Part shown: one piece after another, positions 53,319 to 61,669 of the stretch | Layout of the letters: every line of letters starts with the position of its first letter | Numbering within the stretch: the stretch's first letter is position 1 | From: Arsenicicoccus piscis | GTDB taxonomy: Bacteria > Actinomycetota > Actinomycetes > Actinomycetales > Dermatophilaceae | Direction: 5' to 3' | Length of the DNA stretch: 64,000 nt | Assembly: GCF_022568835.1 (NCBI RefSeq) | Contig: NZ_JAKZHV010000001.1 | Coordinates: 62,001-126,000 of the forward strand | The notes under the pieces: model-generated | Seen by the model: only the letters and a program-made list of their open reading frames with translations | Told to the model about the DNA's origin: nothing | Databases searched by the model: none | Made by a program: the position numbers and the translations under genes

Positions 53319-55028
53319 ATGCACCACGACTACGAGCTCGACACCACCCGCCGCGACGCGACCATGCAGATCCGCACCCGCGGACGCGCTGTGCTCGCCA
53401 ACCCGATGACCAACCGCGGCACGGCGTTCACGACGGCGGAGCGCCAGGAGCTCGAGATCTCGGGACTGCTGCCGACGGGCGTGAACTCGATGTCGACCCA
53501 GGCGCGCCGCACCTACGAGCAGTACCAGTCGGCGCGCACGCCGTTCGCCAAGCACAACTACCTGGCCAACCTGCGCGACCGCAACGAGATCCTGTTCTAC
53601 CGCGTCTTCGCCGACCACCTCGAAGAGATGATGCCGATCATCTACACCCCCACCATCGGTGAGGTCATCGAGCGGTTCAGCGTCGAGTACAACCGGCCAC
53701 GTGGCGTCTTCCTCAGCATCGACCGGCCCGAGCAGATCGAGCAGTCGCTGCGTGAGTACGGCCTGGACGCCGATGACGTCGACCTGCTCGTCGCCACCGA
53801 CTCCGAGGGCATCCTCGGCATCGGTGACCAGGGCATCGGTGGCATCCAGATCGCCATCGGCAAGATCTCGGTCTACACCGCCGCTGCCGGCATCCACCCG
53901 CGGCGGGCGATCCCCATCGTGCTCGACACCGGCACGGACAACCTCGGCCTGCTGAACAGCTCATTCTACCTCGGTGCCCGGCACCCGCGGGTGCGCGGCG
54001 AGCGCTACGACGCGTTCATCAAGGCGTTCGTCGAGGCCTGCGCCGCGGTCTTCCCGCACGCGATGATCCACTGGGAGGACTTCGGCGCCACCAACGCGCA
54101 TCGCATCCTCGAGGCCTACCGCGACGACTACTGCACCTTCAACGACGACATCCAGGGCACCGCGGCGGTCGTCCTCGCGGCGCTGCTCGCGGGCATCAAC
54201 GCCTCCGGTCAGCAGCTGCCGGAGCACCGCGTCGTCTCGTTCGGCGCGGGCAGCGCCGGCATCGGCATCGCCCAGCTGCTGATGGACCACATGGTCGCCG
54301 CCGGGATCCCGCGCGAGCAGGCGCAGGCCAAGTTCTACCCGATCGGCCTGCAGGGTCTGTACGTCGACGACATGGACGACCTGCTGGACTTCCAGCGACC
54401 GTTCGCCCGACCGCGCTCGGAGGTGGCCCAGTGGGGCTTCCGCCCCGGCGAGAACATCTCGCTGCTGGACGTCGTGCGCGAGGTCAAGCCGACCATCCTC
54501 ATCGGCACCTCGACAGCGGGCGGCGCCTTCACCGAGGAGGTCGTCAAGGAGATGCACAAGCACTGCGAGCGGCCGATCATCTTCCCGCTGTCCAACCCGA
54601 CGGCCCGCGCCGAGGCCAACCCGGCGGACCTGATCGAGTGGACCGACGGGCACGCGCTGATCGCGACCGGCAGCCCGTTCGACGACGTCGACCACAACGA
54701 GATCCGCCACCACATCGCGCAGGCCAACAACGCGCTGATCTTCCCCGGCATCGGTCTCGGCGTCGCGGCGTGCCAGGCGAGCCGCGTCACCGACTCGATG
54801 ATCTCGGCCGCAGCGCAGGCTCTCGCGGCGCGCGCCAACACCTACCTGCCCGGTAGCTCGTTGCTCCCGTCGATCAACGAGCTGCGGCCGGTGTCGGCGC
54901 AGGTCGCGATCGCGGTGGCCCAGGCGGCCGAGCGCGAGGGCGTCGCGCGCCGGCCGCTCACCGAGCCGCTGACCGACATCTTCCAGCGGATGTGGATGCC
55001 GGAGTACCCGCCGATCGAGGTGATCTGA
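53319..55028 (+). CDS. maeA: NAD-dependent malic enzyme
   Basis: Oxidative decarboxylation of malate to pyruvate. The large-form enzyme of 569 residues has MPIIYTPTIGEVIERFSVEY (catalytic Tyr), LGIGDQGIGGIQIAIGK with the catalytic Lys region, HWEDFGATNAHRILEAYRDD, CTFNDDIQGTAAVVLAALLA (metal acids), the NAD fold VVSFGAGSAGIGIAQLLMDH, GTSTAGGAFTEEVV and PLSNPTARAEANPADL. ATG at 53319; monocistronic, followed by a hairpin shared with the convergent FMN reductase. Confidence 0.96.
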   Translation: MHHDYELDTTRRDATMQIRTRGRAVLANPMTNRGTAFTTAERQELEISGLLPTGVNSMSTQARRTYEQYQSARTPFAKHNYLANLRDRNEILFYRVFADHLEEMMPIIYTPTIGEVIERFSVEYNRPRGVFLSIDRPEQIEQSLREYGLDADDVDLLVATDSEGILGIGDQGIGGIQIAIGKISVYTAAAGIHPRRAIPIVLDTGTDNLGLLNSSFYLGARHPRVRGERYDAFIKAFVEACAAVFPHAMIHWEDFGATNAHRILEAYRDDYCTFNDDIQGTAAVVLAALLAGINASGQQLPEHRVVSFGAGSAGIGIAQLLMDHMVAAGIPREQAQAKFYPIGLQGLYVDDMDDLLDFQRPFARPRSEVAQWGFRPGENISLLDVVREVKPTILIGTSTAGGAFTEEVVKEMHKHCERPIIFPLSNPTARAEANPADLIEWTDGHALIATGSPFDDVDHNEIRHHIAQANNALIFPGIGLGVAACQASRVTDSMISAAAQALAARANTYLPGSSLLPSINELRPVSAQVAIAVAQAAEREGVARRPLTEPLTDIFQRMWMPEYPPIEVI

Positions 55029-55033
55029 CCGCG

Positions 55034-55048
55034 GCGGCCTGAGGCCGC
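55034..55048. terminator. Hairpin between convergent malic enzyme and FMN reductase genes
   Basis: GCGGCCT-G-AGGCCGC, a perfect seven-base stem immediately after the malic enzyme stop. With no T run on either side it is a candidate bidirectional, GC-type terminator as is usual in such genomes. Confidence 0.55.
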
Positions 55049-55071
55049 TGCAGGCTCCGACCCCGGCGGGC

Positions 55072-55620
55072 TCAGGACGCCAGTCGGCTGGTCATCCGGA
55101 GCAGCTGGTCCAGCAGCACGCCGAGCTCGCCGGTGCGGCGCTCCTGCGGCGCGAAGCCGTCCTTGCCGAACTCGGTGAACAGGCTCAGCGCCACCTGGGC
55201 GCGCACGTCGACCATCTGGAAGTTGGCGACGATGCAGCGCCACTGCTCGACCGCGCGGATACCGCCGTCGGCGCCGTAGGAGACGAACGCGACGGTCTTG
55301 CCGAGCCACTCGTTGCCGAGGCTGTCGAAGGCATTCTTGAACGCGCCGGGGACGCCGTGGTTGTACTCCGGCGTGACGAAGATGAAGCCGTCGTAGGAGT
55401 CGATCGCCTCGCTCCAGCGCGTCACCTGCTCGGAGTCGTACGTCTTGTCCGCCGCCCCCGGGACCGTCGCGGAGGTGAGCAGCGGGACGTCGAACGACTT
55501 GAGGTCGACGAGCTCGAAGGTCGCACCGCCGTGCGCCTGCGCCCCCTTGAGGACCCACTCGGCCACGGCGGCGCCCTGGCGCCCCTCGCGGATGGATCCG
55601 ATGATGATGCCGATCTTCAC
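55072..55620 (-). CDS. NADPH-dependent FMN reductase-like flavoprotein
   Basis: Flavodoxin-fold reductase of 182 residues, GTG start. KIGIIIGSIREGRQGAAVAE is the FMN phosphate loop; FVTPEYNHGVPGAFKNAFDS is the family ring-binding signature; KTVAFVSYGADGGIRAVEQW follows. Likely a quinone or chromate reductase type. Last gene of the minus-strand cluster that begins at 59299. Confidence 0.93.
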   Translation of the reverse strand: MKIGIIIGSIREGRQGAAVAEWVLKGAQAHGGATFELVDLKSFDVPLLTSATVPGAADKTYDSEQVTRWSEAIDSYDGFIFVTPEYNHGVPGAFKNAFDSLGNEWLGKTVAFVSYGADGGIRAVEQWRCIVANFQMVDVRAQVALSLFTEFGKDGFAPQERRTGELGVLLDQLLRMTSRLAS

Positions 55621-55645
55621 TGCTGCTCCTAGGTTTTCGCGGGGT

Positions 55646-56725
55646 TCAGCGTTTGAGGTGCTCGTCGAGGAACGCCAACAGCGTGTCATAGGTCGGGGCC
55701 GGCTGGTCCGTCGGCCCGGACGTCGATCCGCCGCTCGTCTGCCACACCTGCCGTCCCGCAGAGGCGTCGGCGGACGCCAGGTAGGACTCGGTGTGGCCGA
55801 CCCCCGGCACCAGGGTGAGTGACGCGGTCGCCCCGGCCTTGCCGTAGGCCTGGAAGAGCAGCTCGGACTGGTGCGCGGGCACGAGCGGGTCCTGCGTGCC
55901 GTGCGAGATCCACAGCGGCGGGCTGGTCCGCGAGACGTAGGTGACCGGGTTGGCCTTCGCCACCGCCGCGGGGTCGCGCTGGATCGGGAAGCCCATGAGC
56001 AACGACTCGGGCGAGTCTGCACCGTCGTGGGTCTGGCCGCCCGGGATCCGGTGCTCGTCCATCTGGAGGAAGTCGGTCGGGCCGAACAGGTCGATGACGG
56101 CCTGCACCGCGCTGGACTGGGTCGGGTTGCCGAGGTCTCCCTCGAGCTCAGGAAGTCCCGAGGTGACCCCGGCCATCGTCGACACCCAGCCGCCGCTGCT
56201 GGTGCCCATGGTCGCGAATCTCGTTGTGTCCAGGCCGAATCGGTCGGCGTTGGCCCGTAGGAACCGGATCGCGGCCTTGACGTCGTGGACGGGGGCGGGG
56301 AACTTCGCCTGGCCGCTGCCCCGCACGTTGAGACCGACGACGGCGTAGCCATGCGGCGCCCACCGCTGCGACAGCGACTGGGCGGTCGTCGTGCCGGACA
56401 GCCCGTCCGGGGCTGCCGAGCCGCCCTCCTGGATGCCGTGCGTCTTGGTGTCGTCGCTCAGGAACGCCGAGCCGGCCTGGTAGATGACGACCGGGAACGG
56501 CCCCTGCCCCGACGTGGGCAGGTAGAGGTCGAGCAGGTGGCCCCGCCCCACGGGCGCGGCGTAGGCGAGGTCGCTGTGCAGGGTGTAGACCTCGCCGGCG
56601 GCGGTGCCGGCACCTGCGCCGGGGGTGGTGGTCGTGGGCGGGTCACCCGACCCGGCGCCGACGCACGCGGCGAGACCGGCCGTCGCCGCCGCTGCACCGA
56701 TCAGGTCACGTCTGCTGATCGCCAT
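55646..56725 (-). CDS. Secreted alpha/beta hydrolase, Tat lipoprotein
   Basis: Hydrolase of 359 residues with a twin-arginine start (MAISRRDLIGAAAATA) and a lipobox LAAC, so it is probably exported folded and lipid-anchored. Core: FPVVIYQAGSAFLSDDTKTH, GYAVVGLNVRGSGQ, nucleophile elbow TMGTSSGGWVS, acid HGTQDPLVPAHQSE and base GVGHTES. An acetylxylan/carboxylesterase-like activity is likely. Its start overlaps the DUF2218 gene by 20 bases. Confidence 0.9.
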   Translation of the reverse strand: MAISRRDLIGAAAATAGLAACVGAGSGDPPTTTTPGAGAGTAAGEVYTLHSDLAYAAPVGRGHLLDLYLPTSGQGPFPVVIYQAGSAFLSDDTKTHGIQEGGSAAPDGLSGTTTAQSLSQRWAPHGYAVVGLNVRGSGQAKFPAPVHDVKAAIRFLRANADRFGLDTTRFATMGTSSGGWVSTMAGVTSGLPELEGDLGNPTQSSAVQAVIDLFGPTDFLQMDEHRIPGGQTHDGADSPESLLMGFPIQRDPAAVAKANPVTYVSRTSPPLWISHGTQDPLVPAHQSELLFQAYGKAGATASLTLVPGVGHTESYLASADASAGRQVWQTSGGSTSGPTDQPAPTYDTLLAFLDEHLKR

Positions 56726-57008
56726 CGGATGCCTCGCTCGCCGGCTCGTCCCAGACGACCACCAGCTCCTCGCGCTGGCCGAAGCGCTGCAGGTGCCGCT
56801 CGACCACCGCGCCGAACTCGGGGCTGTTGGCCTCGACCAGCAACGCGCCGTCGACCGGCCGCAGCACGGTCGTGCCGCCGCTCGCCAGCTCGATCCGCAC
56901 CGCGCCGTCGTCGAGCGTCGTCGAGGTCCCCTTGGCGCTCCAGTGGCTGGCGAGCTGCTTGGCGTAGCGCTCGGGTCGCTCCGTCGCCATCCGTCCCGTC
57001 ACGGTCAT
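56706..57008 (-). CDS. DUF2218-family protein
   Basis: Small protein of 100 residues: RPERYAKQLASHWSAKGTST, GAVRIELASGGTTVLRPVDG, ALLVEANSPEFGAVVERHLQ, RFGQREELVVVWD. This is the DUF2218 pattern; these proteins often lie beside siderophore or iron-uptake genes in actinobacteria, but none is near here. Function unknown. Confidence 0.88.
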   Translation of the reverse strand: MTVTGRMATERPERYAKQLASHWSAKGTSTTLDDGAVRIELASGGTTVLRPVDGALLVEANSPEFGAVVERHLQRFGQREELVVVWDEPASEASDGDQQT

Positions 57009-57039
57009 CGGTCGCTCCTTTTGCTCGTCGTGCTTGATG

Positions 57040-57813
57040 TCACTGCTCCAGGGCGACCCTAAGGGCCCCGGCTGGGTCTGGCCCGGGAGACACCTGGACG
57101 CGTCGCTCCCCGACCGGGACCGTGCGTCCCCGCGGCAGCGTGGCCCCGGCCGCGACGGCGTCGACGAGTCGGCTCAGCACCTCGTAGACCGGCTGGACCC
57201 CGGCGTCCGAGTCCACCACCACCAGCTCGGGGTGCCCCAGAGCGGTCAGGCCGACGGTGCGACCGCTCACCGGGCGCCCCGGCTCGGGCCGATCGAGCCA
57301 GACGGACGCCCACAGGGCGCCGGGCACGAGCTCTTGGGCCAGGCAGGTGTGCAGCAGGTCCGCGTAGACCTCGGCCGGCCAGGTCGCGCCCGCGGCAGGG
57401 TCGTGCACGGCGACCGCACCGGGGATCGCGGCGATCGACCCGAGCGGGTAGCCGAGGGCCAGCCGGGCCGCCCGCGGGTCGGACCCCTCGGTCGAGACCT
57501 CGACATGGCTGCGATGGCGGCTCACCGGCGTGGTGTCACCGCGCCAGAAGACCGGGTGGACCGTCGACGCCGGACCGTCCCCCGCGACCGGGGCGTCGAC
57601 CGGACGGACGACGACCTCCGGCGCACCGTGGTTGCCGTCGTCGCCACCGATGCTGTCCCCGCCACCGATCCGCACCACCACTGCGTCGCCGCGCACGGTG
57701 ACGGTGGCCGCGTCGCCGAGTCGTTCGGTGAGCCAGGCGGCCAGCGCCTCGCGCTGCGGCGCCTCGGTCTCGAGCAGGACCTGCGCCGTGAAGCCGGGTG
57801 CGGGGTCGATCAC
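57040..57813 (-). CDS. Hypothetical protein, DUF4261-like
   Basis: Protein of 257 residues, GTG start overlapping the preceding hydrolase stop. The central pattern HRSHVEVSTEGSDPRAARLA, AAIPGAVAVHDPAAGATWPA and VWLDRPEPGRPVSGRTVGLT, LGHPELVVVDSDAGVQPVYE resembles DUF4261 proteins (a His-Glu near the start of the domain, then GRTVG...LGxPELE). Function unknown. Acidic amino half, no membrane segments. Confidence 0.6.
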   Translation of the reverse strand: MIDPAPGFTAQVLLETEAPQREALAAWLTERLGDAATVTVRGDAVVVRIGGGDSIGGDDGNHGAPEVVVRPVDAPVAGDGPASTVHPVFWRGDTTPVSRHRSHVEVSTEGSDPRAARLALGYPLGSIAAIPGAVAVHDPAAGATWPAEVYADLLHTCLAQELVPGALWASVWLDRPEPGRPVSGRTVGLTALGHPELVVVDSDAGVQPVYEVLSRLVDAVAAGATLPRGRTVPVGERRVQVSPGPDPAGALRVALEQ

Positions 57814-58748
57814 TGTGTCTCCCAGTCGGATTGGAGGGTCTCGGTCTGAAGGGTCTCAGTCTGGAGGGTCTCGGTCAGGAACGCGATCGTCTCGGCGAGC
57901 GCCGCTGCTGCGGCGTCCGGGCTATCCAGCCACAGGTGGCCGGCGCCAGGGTAGGTGCGCCGGCGGACGTCCACCCCGGCGTCCGCCATCCGGTCGGCCA
58001 GCCGCTCGCTCTGGACGGCCGGGATGAGGGGGTCGGCCTCCCCGTGCAGCAGCAGGGTGCGCGGGGCGGCGCCGGTGACGTGCGTGATCGGGCTGGCATC
58101 AGCAGTGCGCTCGGGGTCGGCGTCCAGCGCCGCCCCCAGCAGCAGCGCCTCGCGCGTGTCGGTCGCCGACGGGTCGGCACCGAGGTCGGCGGGGACGGCG
58201 GCCAGGTCGGCCGGCGGGTACCACGCGACGCACGCGGCGAGCGGCGCATCGCCCGAGGATCCGTCGGCATCCTCGGCAGCATCCTCGGCCTCGGTGAGCG
58301 CCGCCATCAGCGCGAGGTGCCCACCCGCGGACTCGCCCCAGGTCGCGAGGCGGGTGGGGTCTACCCGGAGCTCGGGGGCGCGGGAACGCACCCAGGCGAG
58401 CGCGCTGCGCACGTCGTGCAGCTGGGCCGGCCAGACGGCCTCACCGGAGAGCCGGTAGTCCATGCTCGCGACGGCGATCCCCGCCTGCGCGAGCTGCTCG
58501 AACGGGCTCGGCGAGGCACCCGCGTAGAGCGGGCCGACGGCCCGCCGCGAGCCCATGCGCCACCCGCCACCGTGGATGAAGACGACTGCAGGACAATCCT
58601 TCTCGGACGGCGACAGGTAGAGGTCGAGCTTGAGCGGACGGGCTCCGTCGAGCGACGCGTACGGCACGGCCGAGTGGACCTGCACCCCCGCCGCGCCCGT
58701 GCGGGCCGGCGGGAGCGGCGAGGACTCCGGGGCCGGCGGCGCGATCAC
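57810..58748 (-). CDS. Alpha/beta hydrolase, BD-FAE/esterase type
   Basis: Hydrolase of 312 residues, GTG start. Oxyanion motif VVFIHGGGWRMGSRRAVGPL, nucleophile elbow LATWGESAGGHLALMAALTE, acid LLLHGEADPLIPAVQSERLA and base YPGAGHLWLDSPD are all present. An acidic insert (EDAAEDADGSSGD) follows the elbow. The tail holds three tandem TETLQ repeats. Overlaps both neighbours by GTGA. No signal peptide; substrate likely an acyl ester. Confidence 0.9.
   Translation of the reverse strand: MIAPPAPESSPLPPARTGAAGVQVHSAVPYASLDGARPLKLDLYLSPSEKDCPAVVFIHGGGWRMGSRRAVGPLYAGASPSPFEQLAQAGIAVASMDYRLSGEAVWPAQLHDVRSALAWVRSRAPELRVDPTRLATWGESAGGHLALMAALTEAEDAAEDADGSSGDAPLAACVAWYPPADLAAVPADLGADPSATDTREALLLGAALDADPERTADASPITHVTGAAPRTLLLHGEADPLIPAVQSERLADRMADAGVDVRRRTYPGAGHLWLDSPDAAAAALAETIAFLTETLQTETLQTETLQSDWETQ
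57831..57875 (-). repeat. Three tandem 15-bp repeats encoding TETLQ
   Basis: Three nearly identical 15-base units at the end of the hydrolase gene encode TETLQ three times before SDWETQ. The unit keeps the frame, so changes in copy number would alter the helical tail only. It probably arose by slippage. Confidence 0.8.
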
Positions 58749-59299
58749 GGCGTCGGCCACTCGAAGCCGTGCAGGAACTCCATGTTGTAGCGCTGCGCCG
58801 CCGCGCCCATCCGCGGACCGTCCGGGACGAACGGTGGCGTGTCGGCCTGCGGGTCGTCGACCAGGGTGCCCATGGCCTGGAAGAAGCGCTCGAACCCACC
58901 GCTGCACACGCCCATCAGCCGGGTCGGCTCCTCGACGCGGTAGGCATGCGGGATCCCCGCGGGCACGAACCCGAAGTCACCCGTGCGCAACACCTGTGAG
59001 ACCTTCTCGCCGTCGCGCTGCTGCAGGAACAGCCGGATCGCGCCGTCGAGCACGTAGAACGTCTCGTGCGTGTCGTCGTGGCGGTGCGTCGGGATGATGT
59101 CGCCGGGCGGGCAGGTGGACGTGAACACCCCGAACTGGCCCTCGGTCTCGTCGCCGCTCAGCAGCACCGAGAACGTGTCGACGAACAGCTTGGAGTGCTC
59201 CCCCTCCCCGGCCTCCAGGACGAACGGCTCCGGGCGACCGGGCAGCACTCCCTCCCAGGCCGGCGTGCCGTCGAGGCGGGCGAGATACTCGAAAGACAT
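58745..59299 (-). CDS. Quercetin-dioxygenase-like cupin
   Basis: Cupin of 184 residues. Metal motif: PPGDIIPTHRHDDTHETFYV (His, His, Glu) and FGFVPAGIPHAYRVEEP (His). The family includes quercetin 2,3-dioxygenases and related ring or enol oxygenases. It leads the minus-strand operon; its stop overlaps the GTG of the next hydrolase. A dioxygenase plus esterases would suit breakdown of a flavonoid-like or lactone compound, but that is inference. Confidence 0.88.
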   Translation of the reverse strand: MSFEYLARLDGTPAWEGVLPGRPEPFVLEAGEGEHSKLFVDTFSVLLSGDETEGQFGVFTSTCPPGDIIPTHRHDDTHETFYVLDGAIRLFLQQRDGEKVSQVLRTGDFGFVPAGIPHAYRVEEPTRLMGVCSGGFERFFQAMGTLVDDPQADTPPFVPDGPRMGAAAQRYNMEFLHGFEWPTP

Positions 59300-59522
59300 G
59301 ACTCCTCCTCCTCGGGGCTGGTGTCGTGAGTGTGTCAGGGCGACCGCCGCCGTGCCACGCGGTCCGCGCTGCGCACCTCCTGATGGCCGCACCGTCCCGC
59401 CCGCCCTCACAGGCGCACCACAGCAGGCTCACTGGCCGCGCCTGGCGACGCCCGATGGACTGGTGCCAGCACGACGACCACAGGCGACGAGGGTCGCGAC
59501 GACACGCGAGGAGAGGCAGCGC

Positions 59523-60188
59523 ATGACCAGATACGAAGAATTCAGCCAGCAGGGCGTTCAGCAGGACGCCCAGCAGGGCGGGAGCGACGCCACCGGTGGG
59601 ACCGACGCGGTGACGCGCTACCAGTACCTGCTGCGCACGGCCTCCCCCGACCAGATCGAGCAGGCGCACGAGCAGGCGTTCGCGGCGATGACGCCGGCCG
59701 AGCGCCAGCAGGTGCTGCAGGCGCTGTCCCGCACGAGCGAGGCCCCCGCCGACGCCTCCGCGCCGTCGTTGGCCCGCGCGGCGACTCGGCTCGAGGTCCA
59801 GCAGCCGGGTGCCCTGCAGCAGCTCTTCGGCAGCACCGGTGCCGGTCTCGGGCGCACCACGCTCGCCTCGCTGGCCGCCGGCTTCCTCGGCGCTGCCGCG
59901 TGGAGCACGGTCACCGGTGGCGACGGGGTCGGCGGTCGGCCGGGTCTGCTCTCGCGGCTGTTCGGCGGTGGCCAGTTCGGTGGTGGCCTGGGTGGGCTGC
60001 TCGGGGGCCAGCGTGGATTCGGCCAGGGCGGCTACGGCTTCGGCGGCGGTGGCGGCTTCGGTGGACCTGGTGGCGGGCGCGGTGACCGAGGCCCGGGCGG
60101 TCCTGGCGGTTTCGCCGGGCCGGGCGGCGGCGGGTTTGGTGGCGGACCGGGTGGGGGTGGCCCTGGCGGCGGCCCGGGCGGCTTCTGA
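59523..60188 (+). CDS. Gly-rich low-complexity protein
   Basis: Protein of 221 residues in two parts. Residues 1-95 are polar and helical (YQYLLRTASPDQIEQAHEQA, FAAMTPAERQQVLQALSRTS), residues 105-140 hold a short hydrophobic segment (TTLASLAAGFLGAAAWSTVT), and the last 75 are almost only Gly, Phe, Pro and Arg in units such as GGFGGPGG. A Gln/Asp-rich start precedes. No enzyme motif. It looks like a surface or condensate-forming protein; I cannot assign a family. Confidence 0.75.
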   Translation: MTRYEEFSQQGVQQDAQQGGSDATGGTDAVTRYQYLLRTASPDQIEQAHEQAFAAMTPAERQQVLQALSRTSEAPADASAPSLARAATRLEVQQPGALQQLFGSTGAGLGRTTLASLAAGFLGAAAWSTVTGGDGVGGRPGLLSRLFGGGQFGGGLGGLLGGQRGFGQGGYGFGGGGGFGGPGGGRGDRGPGGPGGFAGPGGGGFGGGPGGGGPGGGPGGF

Positions 60189-60194
60189 CCTCCG

Positions 60195-60974
60195 TCAGGC
60201 GAGGAAGTCGGCCGCGAACGGCGTGACCTGCAGGGCGAACTCGTGCAGATAGCCGTGCCGGCCGTCCGCGATCAGCGCGATCCGGGAGTCGGGGATGCGG
60301 TCGGCGAGGATGCGGGCGTTGTCGGGCGGGGTGAGCTGGTCGGCGTCGCCGTGCATCACCAGGGTCGGCGCCTCGATGGAGGGCAGCAGCGCCCAGGCGT
60401 CGTGCCCGGCGCTGGCGGCGAAGTGCGCCCGCATCGACTCGCGGGTGGTGCTCGGGAGGATCACGTCGACGAGATCCCCACGCTGCGAGGCGAACTCGCG
60501 GCTGAAGAACAGGTCGACGAGGGCCGCCCGACCCGCCTCGGTGTTGCCGCCGAGCAGCGCCTGGTCGGCCGATCGGGGACGCTTCGCCTGGTGCGGTCCG
60601 CCCGGTCCGGTGGCCGACAGGACGAGCCGGTCGACCCGGTCGGGGTGCGTGACCGCGAGCTGCTGCGCGATCCGGCCACCCATCGAGAACCCGTAGACCG
60701 AGGCGCGAGCGAGGCCCAGCTCGTCCAGCACCGCGACGACGTCATCGGCGAACAGCGTTGTGCTGAGAGGGTTCTCGCGCAGATCACCGAGCTCGCTCGA
60801 CCCGGTGCCGCGGTTGTCGACAAGCACGACCTGGAGGTCCTGGGCCAGCTCCTCGGCCAACCCGATCCACATGCGGTGGTCGAGCGACTGCCCGCTCAGC
60901 AGCACGACCGGGTTGCCCTCGCCGAGGGCGTCGAACCAGAGGCGGGACCCGTCGGTGGCCGTGGCGAAAGGCAT
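60195..60974 (-). CDS. Alpha/beta hydrolase (3-oxoadipate enol-lactonase-like)
   Basis: Hydrolase of 259 residues: VVLLSGQSLDHRMWIGLAEE (oxyanion region), VVLVDNRGTGSSE, nucleophile elbow VYGFSMGGRIAQQLAVTHPD, acid LVMHGDADQLTPPDNARIL, and a terminal ADGRHGYLHE carrying the catalytic His. Typical of PcaD-like or haloperoxidase-like hydrolases. Convergent with the Gly-rich gene by six bases. Confidence 0.92.
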   Translation of the reverse strand: MPFATATDGSRLWFDALGEGNPVVLLSGQSLDHRMWIGLAEELAQDLQVVLVDNRGTGSSELGDLRENPLSTTLFADDVVAVLDELGLARASVYGFSMGGRIAQQLAVTHPDRVDRLVLSATGPGGPHQAKRPRSADQALLGGNTEAGRAALVDLFFSREFASQRGDLVDVILPSTTRESMRAHFAASAGHDAWALLPSIEAPTLVMHGDADQLTPPDNARILADRIPDSRIALIADGRHGYLHEFALQVTPFAADFLA

Positions 60975-61036
60975 GGTCCACGCTCTCACGGCCCGCCACG
61001 CGCGGCACCCGCCGGCTCAGGACCCGAGAAGCGCCG

Positions 61037-61561
61037 TCACTCCCCCAGCGGCACGCCCACCCCGTGGTGCGCCCGGAAGATCAACGACGTCTGGGCGTGC
61101 ACCACCCCCGGCCGTGAGGTGAGGTGGCTGAGCACCAGGTCGCGCAGCGCGTCCGGCGTCGGGCAGGCGACGTGCACGACGAAGTCGTCGGCACCGCTCA
61201 CGTTCCACACCGCCAGCACCCCGGGCAGCGCCGACACCTCGTCACCGAACGCCTGCACTTGGGCCATGTCGTGCCCGGCGAGGCGCACGGCGATCACGGC
61301 CTGCACGGGGTGGCCGAGCCCGGCGGGGTCGAGGATCGTCGTGAAGCCCTGGATCACGCCGCGCTCCACCAGCGAGCGCACCCGCACGCTGCACGTCGAC
61401 TCCGCGATCCCCACCTCGGCCGCCAGCGCCGCGTTGGATCGGCGCGCGTCACGGGTCAGGGCGGCGAGCAGGGCGCGGTCAGTGGCGTCGAGAGCGGGGC
61501 GCTCCCGAGGCGCCGGGCCGGGGTCGAGAGGTCGGGAGCGGGCTCGCAGGTCCTTCGCCAT
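61037..61561 (-). CDS. Lrp/AsnC-family regulator
   Basis: Regulator of 174 residues: HTH RRSNAALAAEVGIAESTCSV, then the RAM effector domain with VQAVIAVRLAGHDMAQVQAF, VLAVWNVSGADDFVVHVACP and HLTSRPGVVHAQTSLIF. An extra basic amino tail of about 20 residues precedes. Divergent from a methionine-gamma-lyase-like gene with 108 bases between, as MdeR and MdeA are in Pseudomonas putida. It probably senses an amino acid and controls that gene. Confidence 0.93.
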   Translation of the reverse strand: MAKDLRARSRPLDPGPAPRERPALDATDRALLAALTRDARRSNAALAAEVGIAESTCSVRVRSLVERGVIQGFTTILDPAGLGHPVQAVIAVRLAGHDMAQVQAFGDEVSALPGVLAVWNVSGADDFVVHVACPTPDALRDLVLSHLTSRPGVVHAQTSLIFRAHHGVGVPLGE

Positions 61562-61669
61562 ACCTCGATCGTAGACCTCCCGCACCGCAGGATCTACGCC
61601 CAACAACGCACGTGCCGCACGTCCTGCACGACTCCGGCGCTTGAACAGAAGGATCACCACACTGGGACC

